Assembly (NCBI RefSeq): GCF_011604685.1
Contig: NZ_CP050063.1
Coordinates: forward strand, 1,200,501 to 1,264,500
Length of the DNA stretch: 64,000 nt
Origin: Spirosoma aureum
Lineage (GTDB): Bacteria; Bacteroidota; Bacteroidia; Cytophagales; Spirosomataceae
Direction of reading: 5' to 3'
The position numbers were made by a program, and so were the translations under genes. The notes under the pieces were generated by a model. The model was not told the DNA's origin. It did not search any database and saw nothing but the letters and a program-made list of their open reading frames with translations. Within the stretch, counting starts at the first letter, position 1. The number at the start of each line of letters is the position of its first letter. This document shows positions 44,013 to 52,521 of the stretch, one piece after another.

Positions 44013-44591
44013 ATGCAGAGAACCTTTACAGACCAGCAGATTTTTGACGGTTTACTCACGAAGAATGCCCCCGTAGTGGAAGCCATCGTATGCTTCCTCT
44101 ATGATCAGTGTCAGCGAAGCGTGACGCGGATGGTAACCCGCAACAAAGGCTCTGATGCCGATGCCGAGGATTTGTTTCAGGAGGTAATCGTGGTATTTCT
44201 GCAAAACACCTGGGATGGTAAATTCCAGCTCCGTCAGAACACCCGCGTGACGACCTACATTTACGAAATCGCGCATCTGATGTGGCTGAAAGAGCTGCGC
44301 AGGCGGGCCGCCCAGAACAAACGCAACGACCGCTACGGCCAGCAGCAGAGTGATGAGCAACCGGATGCGCCCAGTCCCGAGCAGGAGCTTATGAGCGATG
44401 AGGAAGTGAGATCGGCACGGGCCATCTTCGGGCGGCTGGGCGACATGTGCCAGGAGCTATTGAAGGCATTTTACTTCGATAAGAAGTCGATGAAACAGAT
44501 AGCCGAAGAGTTTGGATTGGGAACGGAAGACAACGCCAAAACCAAAAAGTACCGATGCGTGCTTGCGCTGAGGAAACTAATGACATCATGA
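44013..44591 (+). CDS. ECF-type RNA polymerase sigma factor
   Basis: A 192-residue sigma factor with regions 2 and 4 only. Region 2 is seen in SDADAEDLFQEVIVVFLQNT and the following TRVTTYIYEIAHLMWLKELRRR. Region 4 is the helix-turn-helix around MCQELLKAFYFDKKSMKQIAEEFGL, ending in KYRCVLALRKLM. I placed the start at ATG 44013 (MQRTFTDQQIFDGLL), since the longer GTG frame from 43953 adds an uncharacteristic leader. Its stop overlaps the next gene start (ATGA), typical of sigma/anti-sigma pairs. It is expected to direct RNA polymerase to a stress or envelope regulon. Confidence 0.92.
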   Translation: MQRTFTDQQIFDGLLTKNAPVVEAIVCFLYDQCQRSVTRMVTRNKGSDADAEDLFQEVIVVFLQNTWDGKFQLRQNTRVTTYIYEIAHLMWLKELRRRAAQNKRNDRYGQQQSDEQPDAPSPEQELMSDEEVRSARAIFGRLGDMCQELLKAFYFDKKSMKQIAEEFGLGTEDNAKTKKYRCVLALRKLMTS

Positions 44592-45277
44592 AAAGACCAA
44601 CTGATAAACAACAGGAGCACGAGTGGATAGAGCGTTATCTGAGCGGTCAGATGACCAGCGACGAAAGGGCTGAGGTTGAGGCCGAAAGGCAAACCGACCC
44701 CGACTTCGATAATGAAGTAATTCTCCTTAAACGCACACACGAACTAATGAAGGAAGCTTTTCTGGAACAGCGGGCCGTGGCCACGCTGAAACAACTTCAA
44801 CAGCAAAGCCGCCAGCGAACGCAGCGCATTCGGTTAGTCCGCCGTTCGCTGTCGGGGGTTGTCAGTGCGGGCTTCATGCTAATTCTATACCTGTCGGTTG
44901 TGCCGGTGGTCTTTCCCGACTCCGAAAACGACATCAACGTAACCCGCAGCCTGGCCGACGATAGTAGCACCGTCGCCGTGGTTCAGAAACGGGCCTTCAA
45001 TCAGTTTTTTGACGGACAGGCTCACCTGACCGAAGGCCAGTATGCGCTGGCTGTGAAAAACTTCGAACAGGTGCTGAGATCATCGGATATTCGGCCCTAT
45101 TTCCGCGAAGCAGCCCAATGGCATCTGGCCGTCGCCTATCTGAAAAGCGGTGAACCTGATAAGGCAGAGCGCGTATATGCCCAATTTACGCAGTGTATCG
45201 ATTGTGAGTATCCGATCAAAACGGTTGACCGCTGGAAAATCTGGTGGCAAATCAAATGGGCACAGTGGCTCAGCTAA
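44588..45277 (+). CDS. Putative membrane anti-sigma factor with periplasmic TPR domain
   Basis: 229 residues from the ATG that overlaps the sigma stop. The cytoplasmic part has IERYLSGQMTSDERAEVEAE and TDPDFDNEVILLKRTHELM, like the N-terminal helices of anti-sigma proteins. One transmembrane helix lies at about residues 88-109. The periplasmic part (about 140-215) has TPR-like helices (FDGQAHLTEGQYALAVKNFE, EAAQWHLAVAYLKSGEPDKA). By position it should hold the ECF sigma factor at the membrane; release might follow cleavage of the periplasmic or membrane part. The N-terminal motif recurs in the protein at 46568, so the two are probably paralogues. Confidence 0.78.
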   Translation: MKRPTDKQQEHEWIERYLSGQMTSDERAEVEAERQTDPDFDNEVILLKRTHELMKEAFLEQRAVATLKQLQQQSRQRTQRIRLVRRSLSGVVSAGFMLILYLSVVPVVFPDSENDINVTRSLADDSSTVAVVQKRAFNQFFDGQAHLTEGQYALAVKNFEQVLRSSDIRPYFREAAQWHLAVAYLKSGEPDKAERVYAQFTQCIDCEYPIKTVDRWKIWWQIKWAQWLS

Positions 45278-45302
45278 TGTTTTTTGATCTTCATCGGTGA
45301 AC

Positions 45303-46571
45303 ATGTCCACATTTTCTTTTTTCCCGAATCGTAAAAGAGACATTGCCCGTCTGATCGAGCAGAGCCGACTGCTGTTCGATGCCGAATCGAAGCAAAACTT
45401 CGCCGAACAGGTTGGCGAGGTCTTCGATCCGCTGATCGATCGTCGTCTGTCAAAAGCCGAACGCGCCAATGAACCCCTACAGCAAACGATCCTTTTCGAG
45501 CTTTGTGGTCTGATCGGTACGCTGACCATTACGGATACGTATTTTATAGAACACTATAAGACCGTTCTGGATGATCTGATTGATGCCTGCCGCTGGAAAG
45601 TCCAGATCAAGGATATTCCCTTTGTGGAAATGGCCCAGAACAGCGGGCAGCGGCAGACGGACATTCGGCGGTGGATTACCCAGCTTCGTGAACGTCAGAA
45701 ACCCAGCCATGCCCAGAAGTTGGCGCTCCTGCTAACTCCGACCGATCAACAGGAGGTGGTCTACCGAACATTGCGCTCCTTTCTGGCCTATCTGGAAAAA
45801 CAGAATCAGCCTATCCACACAACCCCTTTATTCTGGCTTCGTAATGGGCGTGTTCAGCTGCGAATCAATCTTTTTCGGGAGTACTTACTCGAACAGATCG
45901 CACTGCGGGTATATTTATTCCATAAATCCAGCGAGGCCGGTTTCATTGAAGAGAGCCTGAGTAAAGTAAAGCACTGGGTAACGGCGCAGGTGGCCGATCG
46001 GGCAGAAGGAATGGGGCCGGAACTCATCGAAGGCATCAACGATATTGTCAGCAAGGTGAAACTGGAGTTCATCAACAAATGCCAGCGTTACCGGGCCGAT
46101 CCGGAAACGTTTTATCTGGACGCCAGACTGACGAGTTATCTGACTGGTTTCGTTAAGCGAAGTGCCGCTATCAGCAAGCTTCTGGCCGCGCAGAAACAGG
46201 ATAGTAATGAAGACGAACTGACCAGTAAAAACGCCAGTACTGAATACACGCCTTATGACGATGATCCGCATGAGGCCGACGATTTGGAGGATACTGATGA
46301 TGCGTTTGCTTTCGATGCATCCGATCATCTGGAAGAGCTACGAAATATCATGCGTTCGTGTTTGAAACTGTTATGCGAAACGTGCCGCGACCTTATTACG
46401 AGACATTACAACGATGGGTTTAGCCAGCCAGTACCGTTCAAGACGCTGGCTATCGAATTTGGCGGATCGGCCAAAACCCTGGAAAGCAGGTACCAGAAAT
46501 GCATGGAGCGATTAAAAAAGATGGCTCAGGACGCTTATAAAAAACAACAACTAATACCATACCCCCGATGA
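45303..46571 (+). CDS. Atypical sigma-70-like protein with about 250-residue N-terminal extension
   Basis: The C-terminal part reads as a sigma factor. Residues about 255-300 (FINKCQRYRADPETF, RLTSYLTGFVKRSAAISKLL) align with region 2 of the neighbouring ECF sigma. After an acidic linker (about 318-345), residues about 350-412 (CLKLLCETCRDLITRHYNDG, FKTLAIEFGGSAKTLESRYQ) form a region-4-like helix-turn-helix. The first 250 residues are helical and I do not recognise them. The ATG at 45303 is preferred to the GTG six bases earlier. Its stop overlaps the next gene by ATGA, repeating the sigma/anti-sigma layout. It may be a true sigma factor with a sensory extension or a DNA-binding regulator derived from one. 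Confidence 0.68.
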   Translation: MSTFSFFPNRKRDIARLIEQSRLLFDAESKQNFAEQVGEVFDPLIDRRLSKAERANEPLQQTILFELCGLIGTLTITDTYFIEHYKTVLDDLIDACRWKVQIKDIPFVEMAQNSGQRQTDIRRWITQLRERQKPSHAQKLALLLTPTDQQEVVYRTLRSFLAYLEKQNQPIHTTPLFWLRNGRVQLRINLFREYLLEQIALRVYLFHKSSEAGFIEESLSKVKHWVTAQVADRAEGMGPELIEGINDIVSKVKLEFINKCQRYRADPETFYLDARLTSYLTGFVKRSAAISKLLAAQKQDSNEDELTSKNASTEYTPYDDDPHEADDLEDTDDAFAFDASDHLEELRNIMRSCLKLLCETCRDLITRHYNDGFSQPVPFKTLAIEFGGSAKTLESRYQKCMERLKKMAQDAYKKQQLIPYPR

Positions 46572-47236
46572 CACCATCTCAACGTCGACGACTTATCGAA
46601 AAACGCCAGCGGGGTACACTGACTGAAGAGGAGAATCAGCAATATCAGGAATTGCTGCGGACTGATCCCTCCTTTTACGACGATGTCAATACGCATACCA
46701 TGTTGACCGATGTATTCAGGCAGGATGCTAATCAGGAGTTATGGGAAGCTGCCGGTAAAGCACGCGCTAAAGCCCGCAAACGCTCTACCGTTCTGGCTAC
46801 TGTATGGCGCCATCCATATGCCTATGCCATGGCTGCCTGTGTTTCAGTGCTACTTGTAGGTGTGTGGGTAGGTGAAGGAGACTGGTTAAGAAATCTTTTC
46901 ACTCAGCCAGGCAGTACGCCACAAATCGTTAAATCAGAGAAACGGGATGTTCGTTTGTTGACAGACAACTCGACGATGGGATATGATGACTACGGTGGTT
47001 CAATATGGATACAATGGAAGCAGAATCAGCAACAAAAGATACCACAAGCCTATACATTCTGCCGTGACACATTGACTGTTTTTCTGAAAAATCCTCAGGA
47101 TACTGCCCAGTGGCAGTCGGTGGGGTTGCGTTTTAATTCGGAGAAACAGATATTGTATGTCAGTAGGCTTAATAAACCGCTTCTACCACTCCTCGAATGT
47201 ACTCAAGCTCCTCAATCGCTTCCATTCTCGCCCTGA
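46568..47236 (+). CDS. Putative membrane anti-sigma-like protein, partner of the atypical sigma
   Basis: 222 residues. The cytoplasmic N-terminus has RQRGTLTEEENQQYQELLRT and DPSFYDDVNTHTMLTDVF, which match the anti-sigma protein at 44588 in layout and key residues (G-x-(M/L)-T-x-x-E ... TDPxF). One transmembrane helix (about 84-101) is followed by a periplasmic beta-rich domain of about 120 residues with no recognised family. It begins in the ATGA overlap with the upstream sigma-like gene and itself overlaps the downstream protease gene by 40 bases, so all are translationally linked. Function is inferred from pairing. Confidence 0.68.
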   Translation: MTPSQRRRLIEKRQRGTLTEEENQQYQELLRTDPSFYDDVNTHTMLTDVFRQDANQELWEAAGKARAKARKRSTVLATVWRHPYAYAMAACVSVLLVGVWVGEGDWLRNLFTQPGSTPQIVKSEKRDVRLLTDNSTMGYDDYGGSIWIQWKQNQQQKIPQAYTFCRDTLTVFLKNPQDTAQWQSVGLRFNSEKQILYVSRLNKPLLPLLECTQAPQSLPFSP

Positions 47237-48711
47237 CCGGGCTAGTTGGAACTCTCTTTCTAGCTACGCCAGTCAAGGCGCAGTTGCTGCGTGATGGTGA
47301 CCGCTGTGACTGTGAAGATATTCCTGTTAAAAAGAGGCAGGGTTATCTGATAAATGAAGAAAAGGCCATACAACTGGTCAGCCAGATGTTGGTCGATATT
47401 AAAAAGTATGCACCCCAGATTCGGTTTAAGGGTAAGATTAAAGTTATAGAGACTGATTGTCCCTACCCAAGCGCCTTGCTTTGTACCTCGACGGCAAATG
47501 GCGAAGAGCGATTGATCACTTACAACAATGAGTACCTAAACCGAATCTCCAAAGAAAAGAATAAATTGACCTGGGTAGATTGGCATGTACTAGCACACGA
47601 AGTTGGCCACCATGTGTTGGGTCATCTGGATGGTAGTAGCCCGATCAATCCGGCCCAAATAGCATTTGAGAAAGAACCAAAATCTGGTGAGGGCGATAAG
47701 GCTGTGAAGGGGCAAAATGCAAAACAAAAAGCATCCGAGAGGCATGTTAAGGCTAATCAGCAGGCCAAAGAAATAGAAGCCGATTTTTTTGCTGTATGGC
47801 TGCTTATGAATAGTAATGACCGGTTTTCGTTCAGGAGTTTTATCACTAGTTTCGATAGCATCTTCGTTCGTTCATCGGAACGGGAAAGCCAAAGGCGAAC
47901 CACGACTAGAAACAAATCAGACCGCTCCCATGACTCATCTGTCGAGTCAGCATCGCATCCTTTTTTTGGGGATCGGCTTAAGGCAATGACGCAGTTTTGG
48001 GATAAACTCCAGGCTAAGCGTGTAACCCTTGCCAGAGCCCATTACTTTTCTGATGCAGCCAATGCCGCCTATGTTGAACTACAACCCGAACGTACTATTT
48101 GGGATCTGGGATTCGTGGTAGGCATGACAGTAGCAGGAAAGCCTGTGTTTACGTCAAATGGGCTACCGGTAGCTGGTCTGCTTTATTCGTTTCCTGATAC
48201 GAAAAACTGGTATGCTGGCCTGAATATTAGCCGTTTTAAGTGGCATAGCCCCGTGCGTTATGAAGCAGATGTAGCTTTCTCGAGCCAGCGGTATGGTACA
48301 ATGTTTGGCGATGGTAGCTCAAAGCGGCTGATCGAAACACTGGATTTGCGCTATTTGACAATCTTCCCGAAGGTTACCTGGAGTCCGTTGGGCCGAAAAA
48401 GCAATCAATTTGTTGCTAACCGGATTGGTTTCTTTGCGAGTGCAGGACCAACTTTGAGACTGCCGTTGGGCATCGACTATACTAATACGGCTACGACTGT
48501 AGCCCCGGCTAATGTCCCGACGCTTCAAGTATCCGTTAGTCCACGTGTAACAATAGGCATCGAATTGCTTAGAAAAACTATTCGGGCGGGTGCCTACAAA
48601 CTTGCAGTAAGCTATGAGTGTCAGAATATTCAGCTCAATACCGATCCGCAACCTAAAACAAAATCACACAATTTAGACGTCACCCTTCAATACAATTTTA
48701 CCCGCTGGTGA
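47197..48711 (+). CDS. M48-like metalloprotease fused to an outer-membrane beta-barrel
   Basis: A signal peptide (ILALTGLVGTLFLATPVKAQ) leads to a gluzincin domain. LAHEVGHHVLGH (HExxH at residues 134-138) and AKEIEADFFA (third ligand Glu194 in ExxAD form) are the M48-type zinc site, here separated by a charged insert of about 50 residues. The second half (about 290-504) has alternating hydrophobic strands and ends in an aromatic residue (QYNFTRW), as outer-membrane barrels do. The protease domain would then sit in the periplasm. The start overlaps the upstream anti-sigma-like gene by 40 bases. A fold of this kind next to two anti-sigma candidates suggests a role in envelope proteolysis or signal transmission, which is inference. 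Confidence 0.78.
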   Translation: MYSSSSIASILALTGLVGTLFLATPVKAQLLRDGDRCDCEDIPVKKRQGYLINEEKAIQLVSQMLVDIKKYAPQIRFKGKIKVIETDCPYPSALLCTSTANGEERLITYNNEYLNRISKEKNKLTWVDWHVLAHEVGHHVLGHLDGSSPINPAQIAFEKEPKSGEGDKAVKGQNAKQKASERHVKANQQAKEIEADFFAVWLLMNSNDRFSFRSFITSFDSIFVRSSERESQRRTTTRNKSDRSHDSSVESASHPFFGDRLKAMTQFWDKLQAKRVTLARAHYFSDAANAAYVELQPERTIWDLGFVVGMTVAGKPVFTSNGLPVAGLLYSFPDTKNWYAGLNISRFKWHSPVRYEADVAFSSQRYGTMFGDGSSKRLIETLDLRYLTIFPKVTWSPLGRKSNQFVANRIGFFASAGPTLRLPLGIDYTNTATTVAPANVPTLQVSVSPRVTIGIELLRKTIRAGAYKLAVSYECQNIQLNTDPQPKTKSHNLDVTLQYNFTRW

Positions 48712-48788
48712 GAACCTGTAAAGTATTGGTTTCTGAGTAAGATTTCGCCATTATACCGGACGTTGGTTTACTAAACTGACAATTTTTG

Positions 48789-48857
48789 AAAGTAGGGCTT
48801 AGTGTCTGATTGTTAAGATATACTCTTGACAGTCAGATACTAAGCCCTACTTTTTTT
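48789..48857 (+). terminator. Long terminator after the sigma/protease operon
   Basis: A 25-bp stem with two mismatches (48789-48813 with 48829-48853), core AGTAGGGCTTAGT/ACTAAGCCCTACT, followed by TTTTT. The remainder of the 313-base gap between 48712 and 49024 shows nothing recognisable. Confidence 0.85.
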
Positions 48858-49024
48858 GTGCCTCTCCGCTCGATGGATCATCTGATTTTCGCTTCGTTAA
48901 AAATACTTCTACAATTCACTGTTACCTCGGTCAGCTGGCAGGCATAAAGAATTAAAAGCCAGTTAGCAGATTCTCTCGGAGAGCTGGCCACCGATAACCT
49001 ACTCACAATCAAAGACTATATTTT

Positions 49025-50734
49025 ATGGTAAAACTAATACGCAATGGTTGGCTGGTACTCCCGCTTCTGATGCTGCTGACCAGCCCTTTAGCCGCTCAGA
49101 AAACACCTGAGATTACGCTCGAAAAAGTCGCTGAAAAATGCAAAGGACTTGCCCGCGACAAACGGGTGGTGGTGAAAGTGGCCCGCTTTAATGTATCGAC
49201 CAAATCGGCCCAGGCTAATTCAACATTTGGCGATGAGTTAGCCACGATGCTGACCTCGGCTATTCAGCAGACCAACTGCTTCCGAGTTATGGAAATGAAC
49301 CGCAATGTGGGTGATGCTACGGGTGAAATGGCTTTTGGTCAGGACGGTTTTACGGATGGCTCTGGTCCACAGGCTGGTAAAATGGTTGGAGCACAGCTAG
49401 TTGTGACAGGCGAAGTGACTGACTTTACCGAAGGGAATAAATCGACACAGGTTGGCGGCTTCAATTTTGGCGGCAATACGGCAACGCTAGGATTTACGCT
49501 GAAGCTGCTCAATCCACAAACAGGCGAACTGCTTTTCAGTCGCGACATCAACATGAAAGGTAATTCGTCGGGTTTTCGGGGTATGAAACTCGGTGGAGCG
49601 AATGGCCTGGCAATTGGGGGCTCTACCGAGAACCGTGCTGTGCAGGATGCTGTCCAGAAGGCCATTATCAAGGCTGTTGAGGTCATGTCGGATGCCAAAG
49701 ATCAGATTGAAATGCCTGAGCCGATGAAACCGAAGGAAATCAAACGGTACACGGCCCAAAACTGTCAGATGCTCCGAAATGGCTCACCTAAAGTGATTAT
49801 TCTGGTAACAGAAGCGACGACTGCCGGTACCGCCCGCGACAATACGACGACGGATCTGAATCGGCGTGAGCGCGAAATAGCACTCCGGGAACGGGAAGCG
49901 AATGTAGGCCTGGCGAGTGAGGTGGTTAAGGGAATATTTGGTGGCCGCAATCGGGACGCGAAAAAAGAAGAACCAGCCAGTCGGCAGACAGCCTCGTCGG
50001 CGGTGTTTAAACCCGTCGTGATCGAGCAATCGGCTACCGAGACAGAGTTAATTCGCCAGTTTGTCGAAGCGGGTTTCCGCGTCGTTGATCCCAAAATCTA
50101 CGGAAAGATGCGACAGGTCGCTGACTCGTCAGCTGATCTGGCAGCTATGGCATCGCTCGGTCTGAAAATGGGTGCTAACATCATCGTTACAGGGCAAACG
50201 ATTTCAGAACGTACCAACTCGCAGGGAGGAATGGTTTCTTGCCGGGCCCGGCTCGAAATTCGGGCCATCGCTACTGAAGACGGGTCGATTCTGGCGACGA
50301 ATGCTGTGGCAGGTGGTGGTATTGATGTGTCTGAAGCGATTGCCAATAAAATTGCGATTCGGAATGCATCCGAGAACATGACACAGTATCTGCTCGAACG
50401 GTTGTGTTCCATGAACGTGCAGTTTGCAAGCGCTGGCGGTGGTGGTAAATCTACGGCAAGCCCGGCTGCCATTGCTTCCGTACCAGCAGCGGCTGTGACC
50501 GATATCGATATTGCCAATACCAGTTACGCGAAACTTACCGCGGTGGCCGAGTTCCTGAAGAAAAACTCCAAAGTAAAAGCTGTCCAGAAAAACCTGAAAG
50601 GCAGCGATGGTGTGCTTCATATTGAACACCTGGGCACAACCGATGAGCTGGTTGATCAACTCAGCAAAAATCCGGCAATCAAATTTGATGTCGTGAGCCT
50701 GGAAACGGGCAAGGCCAGCCTGAAAATGAATTGA
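49025..50734 (+). CDS. CsgG-family protein with a second, related C-terminal domain
   Basis: CsgG-like proteins form outer-membrane secretion pores or related lipoproteins. A signal peptide (LLMLLTSPLAAQ) precedes a CsgG domain: VVVKVARFNVSTKS, TMLTSAIQQTNCFRVMEMNR and GAQLVVTGEVTDF. A charged linker (about 285-320) leads to a second domain with the same plan (TETELIRQFVEAGFRVVDPK, MGANIIVTGQTISER), so the 569-residue protein looks like an internal duplication plus a small C-terminal beta-alpha domain (AKLTAVAEFLKKNSKVKAVQ). No lipobox Cys is seen, unlike E. coli CsgG. It heads the cluster of envelope proteins that follows. Confidence 0.82.
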   Translation: MVKLIRNGWLVLPLLMLLTSPLAAQKTPEITLEKVAEKCKGLARDKRVVVKVARFNVSTKSAQANSTFGDELATMLTSAIQQTNCFRVMEMNRNVGDATGEMAFGQDGFTDGSGPQAGKMVGAQLVVTGEVTDFTEGNKSTQVGGFNFGGNTATLGFTLKLLNPQTGELLFSRDINMKGNSSGFRGMKLGGANGLAIGGSTENRAVQDAVQKAIIKAVEVMSDAKDQIEMPEPMKPKEIKRYTAQNCQMLRNGSPKVIILVTEATTAGTARDNTTTDLNRREREIALREREANVGLASEVVKGIFGGRNRDAKKEEPASRQTASSAVFKPVVIEQSATETELIRQFVEAGFRVVDPKIYGKMRQVADSSADLAAMASLGLKMGANIIVTGQTISERTNSQGGMVSCRARLEIRAIATEDGSILATNAVAGGGIDVSEAIANKIAIRNASENMTQYLLERLCSMNVQFASAGGGGKSTASPAAIASVPAAAVTDIDIANTSYAKLTAVAEFLKKNSKVKAVQKNLKGSDGVLHIEHLGTTDELVDQLSKNPAIKFDVVSLETGKASLKMN

Positions 50735-50774
50735 ATCGCTCTTGTTGCAACGCTTTCCGTTTCTACCACACCAT

Positions 50775-50820
50775 AAAAGCCCCACAGCCATAAAGGCTAT
50801 GGTGACGTGGGGCCATTTTT
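50775..50820 (+). terminator. Terminator after the CsgG-like gene
   Basis: GCCCCAC (50779-50785) pairs with GTGGGGC (50807-50813), with an inner AGCCAT/CTATGG helix, followed by ATTTTT. A GTG-initiated longer frame of the next gene begins inside it, which is why I reject that start. Confidence 0.8.
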
Positions 50821-50845
50821 CTCAATTTACTTGATTTTACTTGTC

Positions 50846-51799
50846 ATGAACATCCGAAAGGCACTATTGATTTTCCTGATTCTGGGCTCATTCTCTGGAA
50901 TCGTATACGCGCAAAAATCGTCGATGGTAATAGCACCAACGGGTAATGCGGAAGGGCTCATCCGGGAAACCGTTGATGCCGGGCAGGAATTTTATCCGCG
51001 CATTAGCCCTGATGGAAAACTGCTGCTGTATAATAGCCTGGAAAAGACCACCTATTTCACACTCTCGGAGACCGGCAATCTGATGGCCAAGACGGATAAA
51101 AAACTCCGGATTATCAAGAAGGAAATTGGCTCCCCGGTTACGAACCCACTGGTTACCGATGCGGCTTATCCGACCTGGATGCCAAACAATTCCGGTATTC
51201 TTTTCTCTTACGTCAAACCGGTGCGTGCGGTCATTGTTCGTTCCAGCCTGGCCGGTGTTGGCCTGAACTATGTGTCGCAGGGCGAAATGGGAGAAGATGA
51301 TGCTGAGCCTGTTATCACGCGGGACATGAGCAAAATTTACTTCACAACGATTATGGGACGAAGCCGGATGATCTGCTCAATGGATGCGAAAGGCGGCAAT
51401 TTCACGGTCTTAACCGAAGGTGGACACCTGGCGCTTAATCCGAATGATAATACAAAAATTATTTACAACGCCCGAGTTGGCAAAGTTGTGCAGGTGTTTA
51501 CGATGGACCTTAAAACAGGCCAGAAAGCCCAGCTCACCAATGGCGACTACAATAACAAGGATGGCGCTTTCTCGACGGATGGGAAATACATCGCTTTCGT
51601 CAGTAACCGCGAAAATCCAAAAAAGAGAAATCACCACCTCTATGTCATGAAAGTGGAAGGTACCGATCTGATTCAGCTTACGCAGGGCGATACGGATGAG
51701 GGCGACCCCTGCTTTGGGCCGGATGGCACCGTGTATTTCTATTCCAATGCGGATAAAAATTATAATATCTGGAAAGTGAAACCCCGCTATACGCGTTAA
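50846..51799 (+). CDS. PD40/TolB-like beta-propeller protein, exported
   Basis: MNIRKALLIFLILGSFSGIVYAQ is a signal peptide, giving 317 residues in all. The mature protein has repeated propeller blades of the PD40 type: EFYPRISPDGKLLLYNS, AYPTWMPNNSGILFSY, AEPVITRDMSKIYFTT, DGAFSTDGKYIAFVSNRENP and EGDPCFGPDGTVYFYSNADK. Such propellers occur in TolB and in Bacteroidota gliding or secretion proteins and mostly mediate protein contacts. It lies between the CsgG-like protein and the barrel gene, so a role in envelope assembly is plausible, but partners are unknown. Confidence 0.85.
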   Translation: MNIRKALLIFLILGSFSGIVYAQKSSMVIAPTGNAEGLIRETVDAGQEFYPRISPDGKLLLYNSLEKTTYFTLSETGNLMAKTDKKLRIIKKEIGSPVTNPLVTDAAYPTWMPNNSGILFSYVKPVRAVIVRSSLAGVGLNYVSQGEMGEDDAEPVITRDMSKIYFTTIMGRSRMICSMDAKGGNFTVLTEGGHLALNPNDNTKIIYNARVGKVVQVFTMDLKTGQKAQLTNGDYNNKDGAFSTDGKYIAFVSNRENPKKRNHHLYVMKVEGTDLIQLTQGDTDEGDPCFGPDGTVYFYSNADKNYNIWKVKPRYTR

Positions 51800-51834
51800 T
51801 CCACCCCGTTTTTACCTTCAAACCAATCGATCAA

Positions 51835-52425
51835 ATGAAAAAAATACTGCTTCTAACCACATCGCTGATCTGCTTTCACCTGTCGACTTATGCTCAGCTT
51901 CGTTTTGGGCTGACCGGCGGCCTGCAAACATCTAAGTTACAGGTAAGTGCATCCGGCCTCAGCGTCAATACCAGTGGTTTATTTGGTGTTCACGTGGGTG
52001 GTGTTGCCGAATATACCGTTAACGACAACTTCTTCATTCGGCCAGAGTTACTGTTCAGTTTTAAAGGAGGAACCCTAAGTGATGGTTTTGACAAATACAG
52101 AACGAGCCTGACTTATCTCGAAGTACCCATTCAGGCCGTCTATAAATACGAGGTAGGTAATGGCAAGCTGGTTGGCGGTATTGGACCTTACTTAGGCTTT
52201 TTACTGGGTGGCATGGATGATGATGAACGGATTGAAGTGGGTACGGACGTGAAAGCACTCGATGCCGGACTGCGTCTGTTGGGCGGTTATGAACTGACCG
52301 AAAAGAATCTGATGCTTAACCTGTTCTATAATGTGGGCTTAGCCAATATCAACCCCAGCTCTAGGGGAAAGCTTAAAAACAGCACGTTTGGCCTATCAGT
52401 CACGTACTTTCTGGGCGAACGATAG
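51835..52425 (+). CDS. Small outer-membrane beta-barrel protein (PorT-like family)
   Basis: A signal peptide (MKKILLLTTSLICFHLSTYAQ) is followed by LRFGLTGGLQTSKLQ and alternating strands typical of the 8-stranded outer-membrane barrel family common in Bacteroidota (FGVHVGGVAEYTVNDNFFIR, LTYLEVPIQAVYKYEVGNGK, GLSVTYFLG). Length 196 residues. It follows the PD40 gene by 35 bases and is probably in the same transcript. The family is mostly uncharacterised; some members assist type IX secretion or gliding. Confidence 0.87.
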   Translation: MKKILLLTTSLICFHLSTYAQLRFGLTGGLQTSKLQVSASGLSVNTSGLFGVHVGGVAEYTVNDNFFIRPELLFSFKGGTLSDGFDKYRTSLTYLEVPIQAVYKYEVGNGKLVGGIGPYLGFLLGGMDDDERIEVGTDVKALDAGLRLLGGYELTEKNLMLNLFYNVGLANINPSSRGKLKNSTFGLSVTYFLGER

Positions 52426-52521
52426 CCGGTTATGTGCCTGAAAACTCACCTGGCCTGATCGGATTCGGCTATTTTTTCTGTAGGAATGTTTACTTACAAC
52501 TTCTATCCATAGCATTTTTGT

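Noticed and set aside
50807..50845. Upstream GTG start for the PD40 protein
   Set aside because: It begins inside the terminator stem of the preceding gene; the signal peptide starts at 50846.
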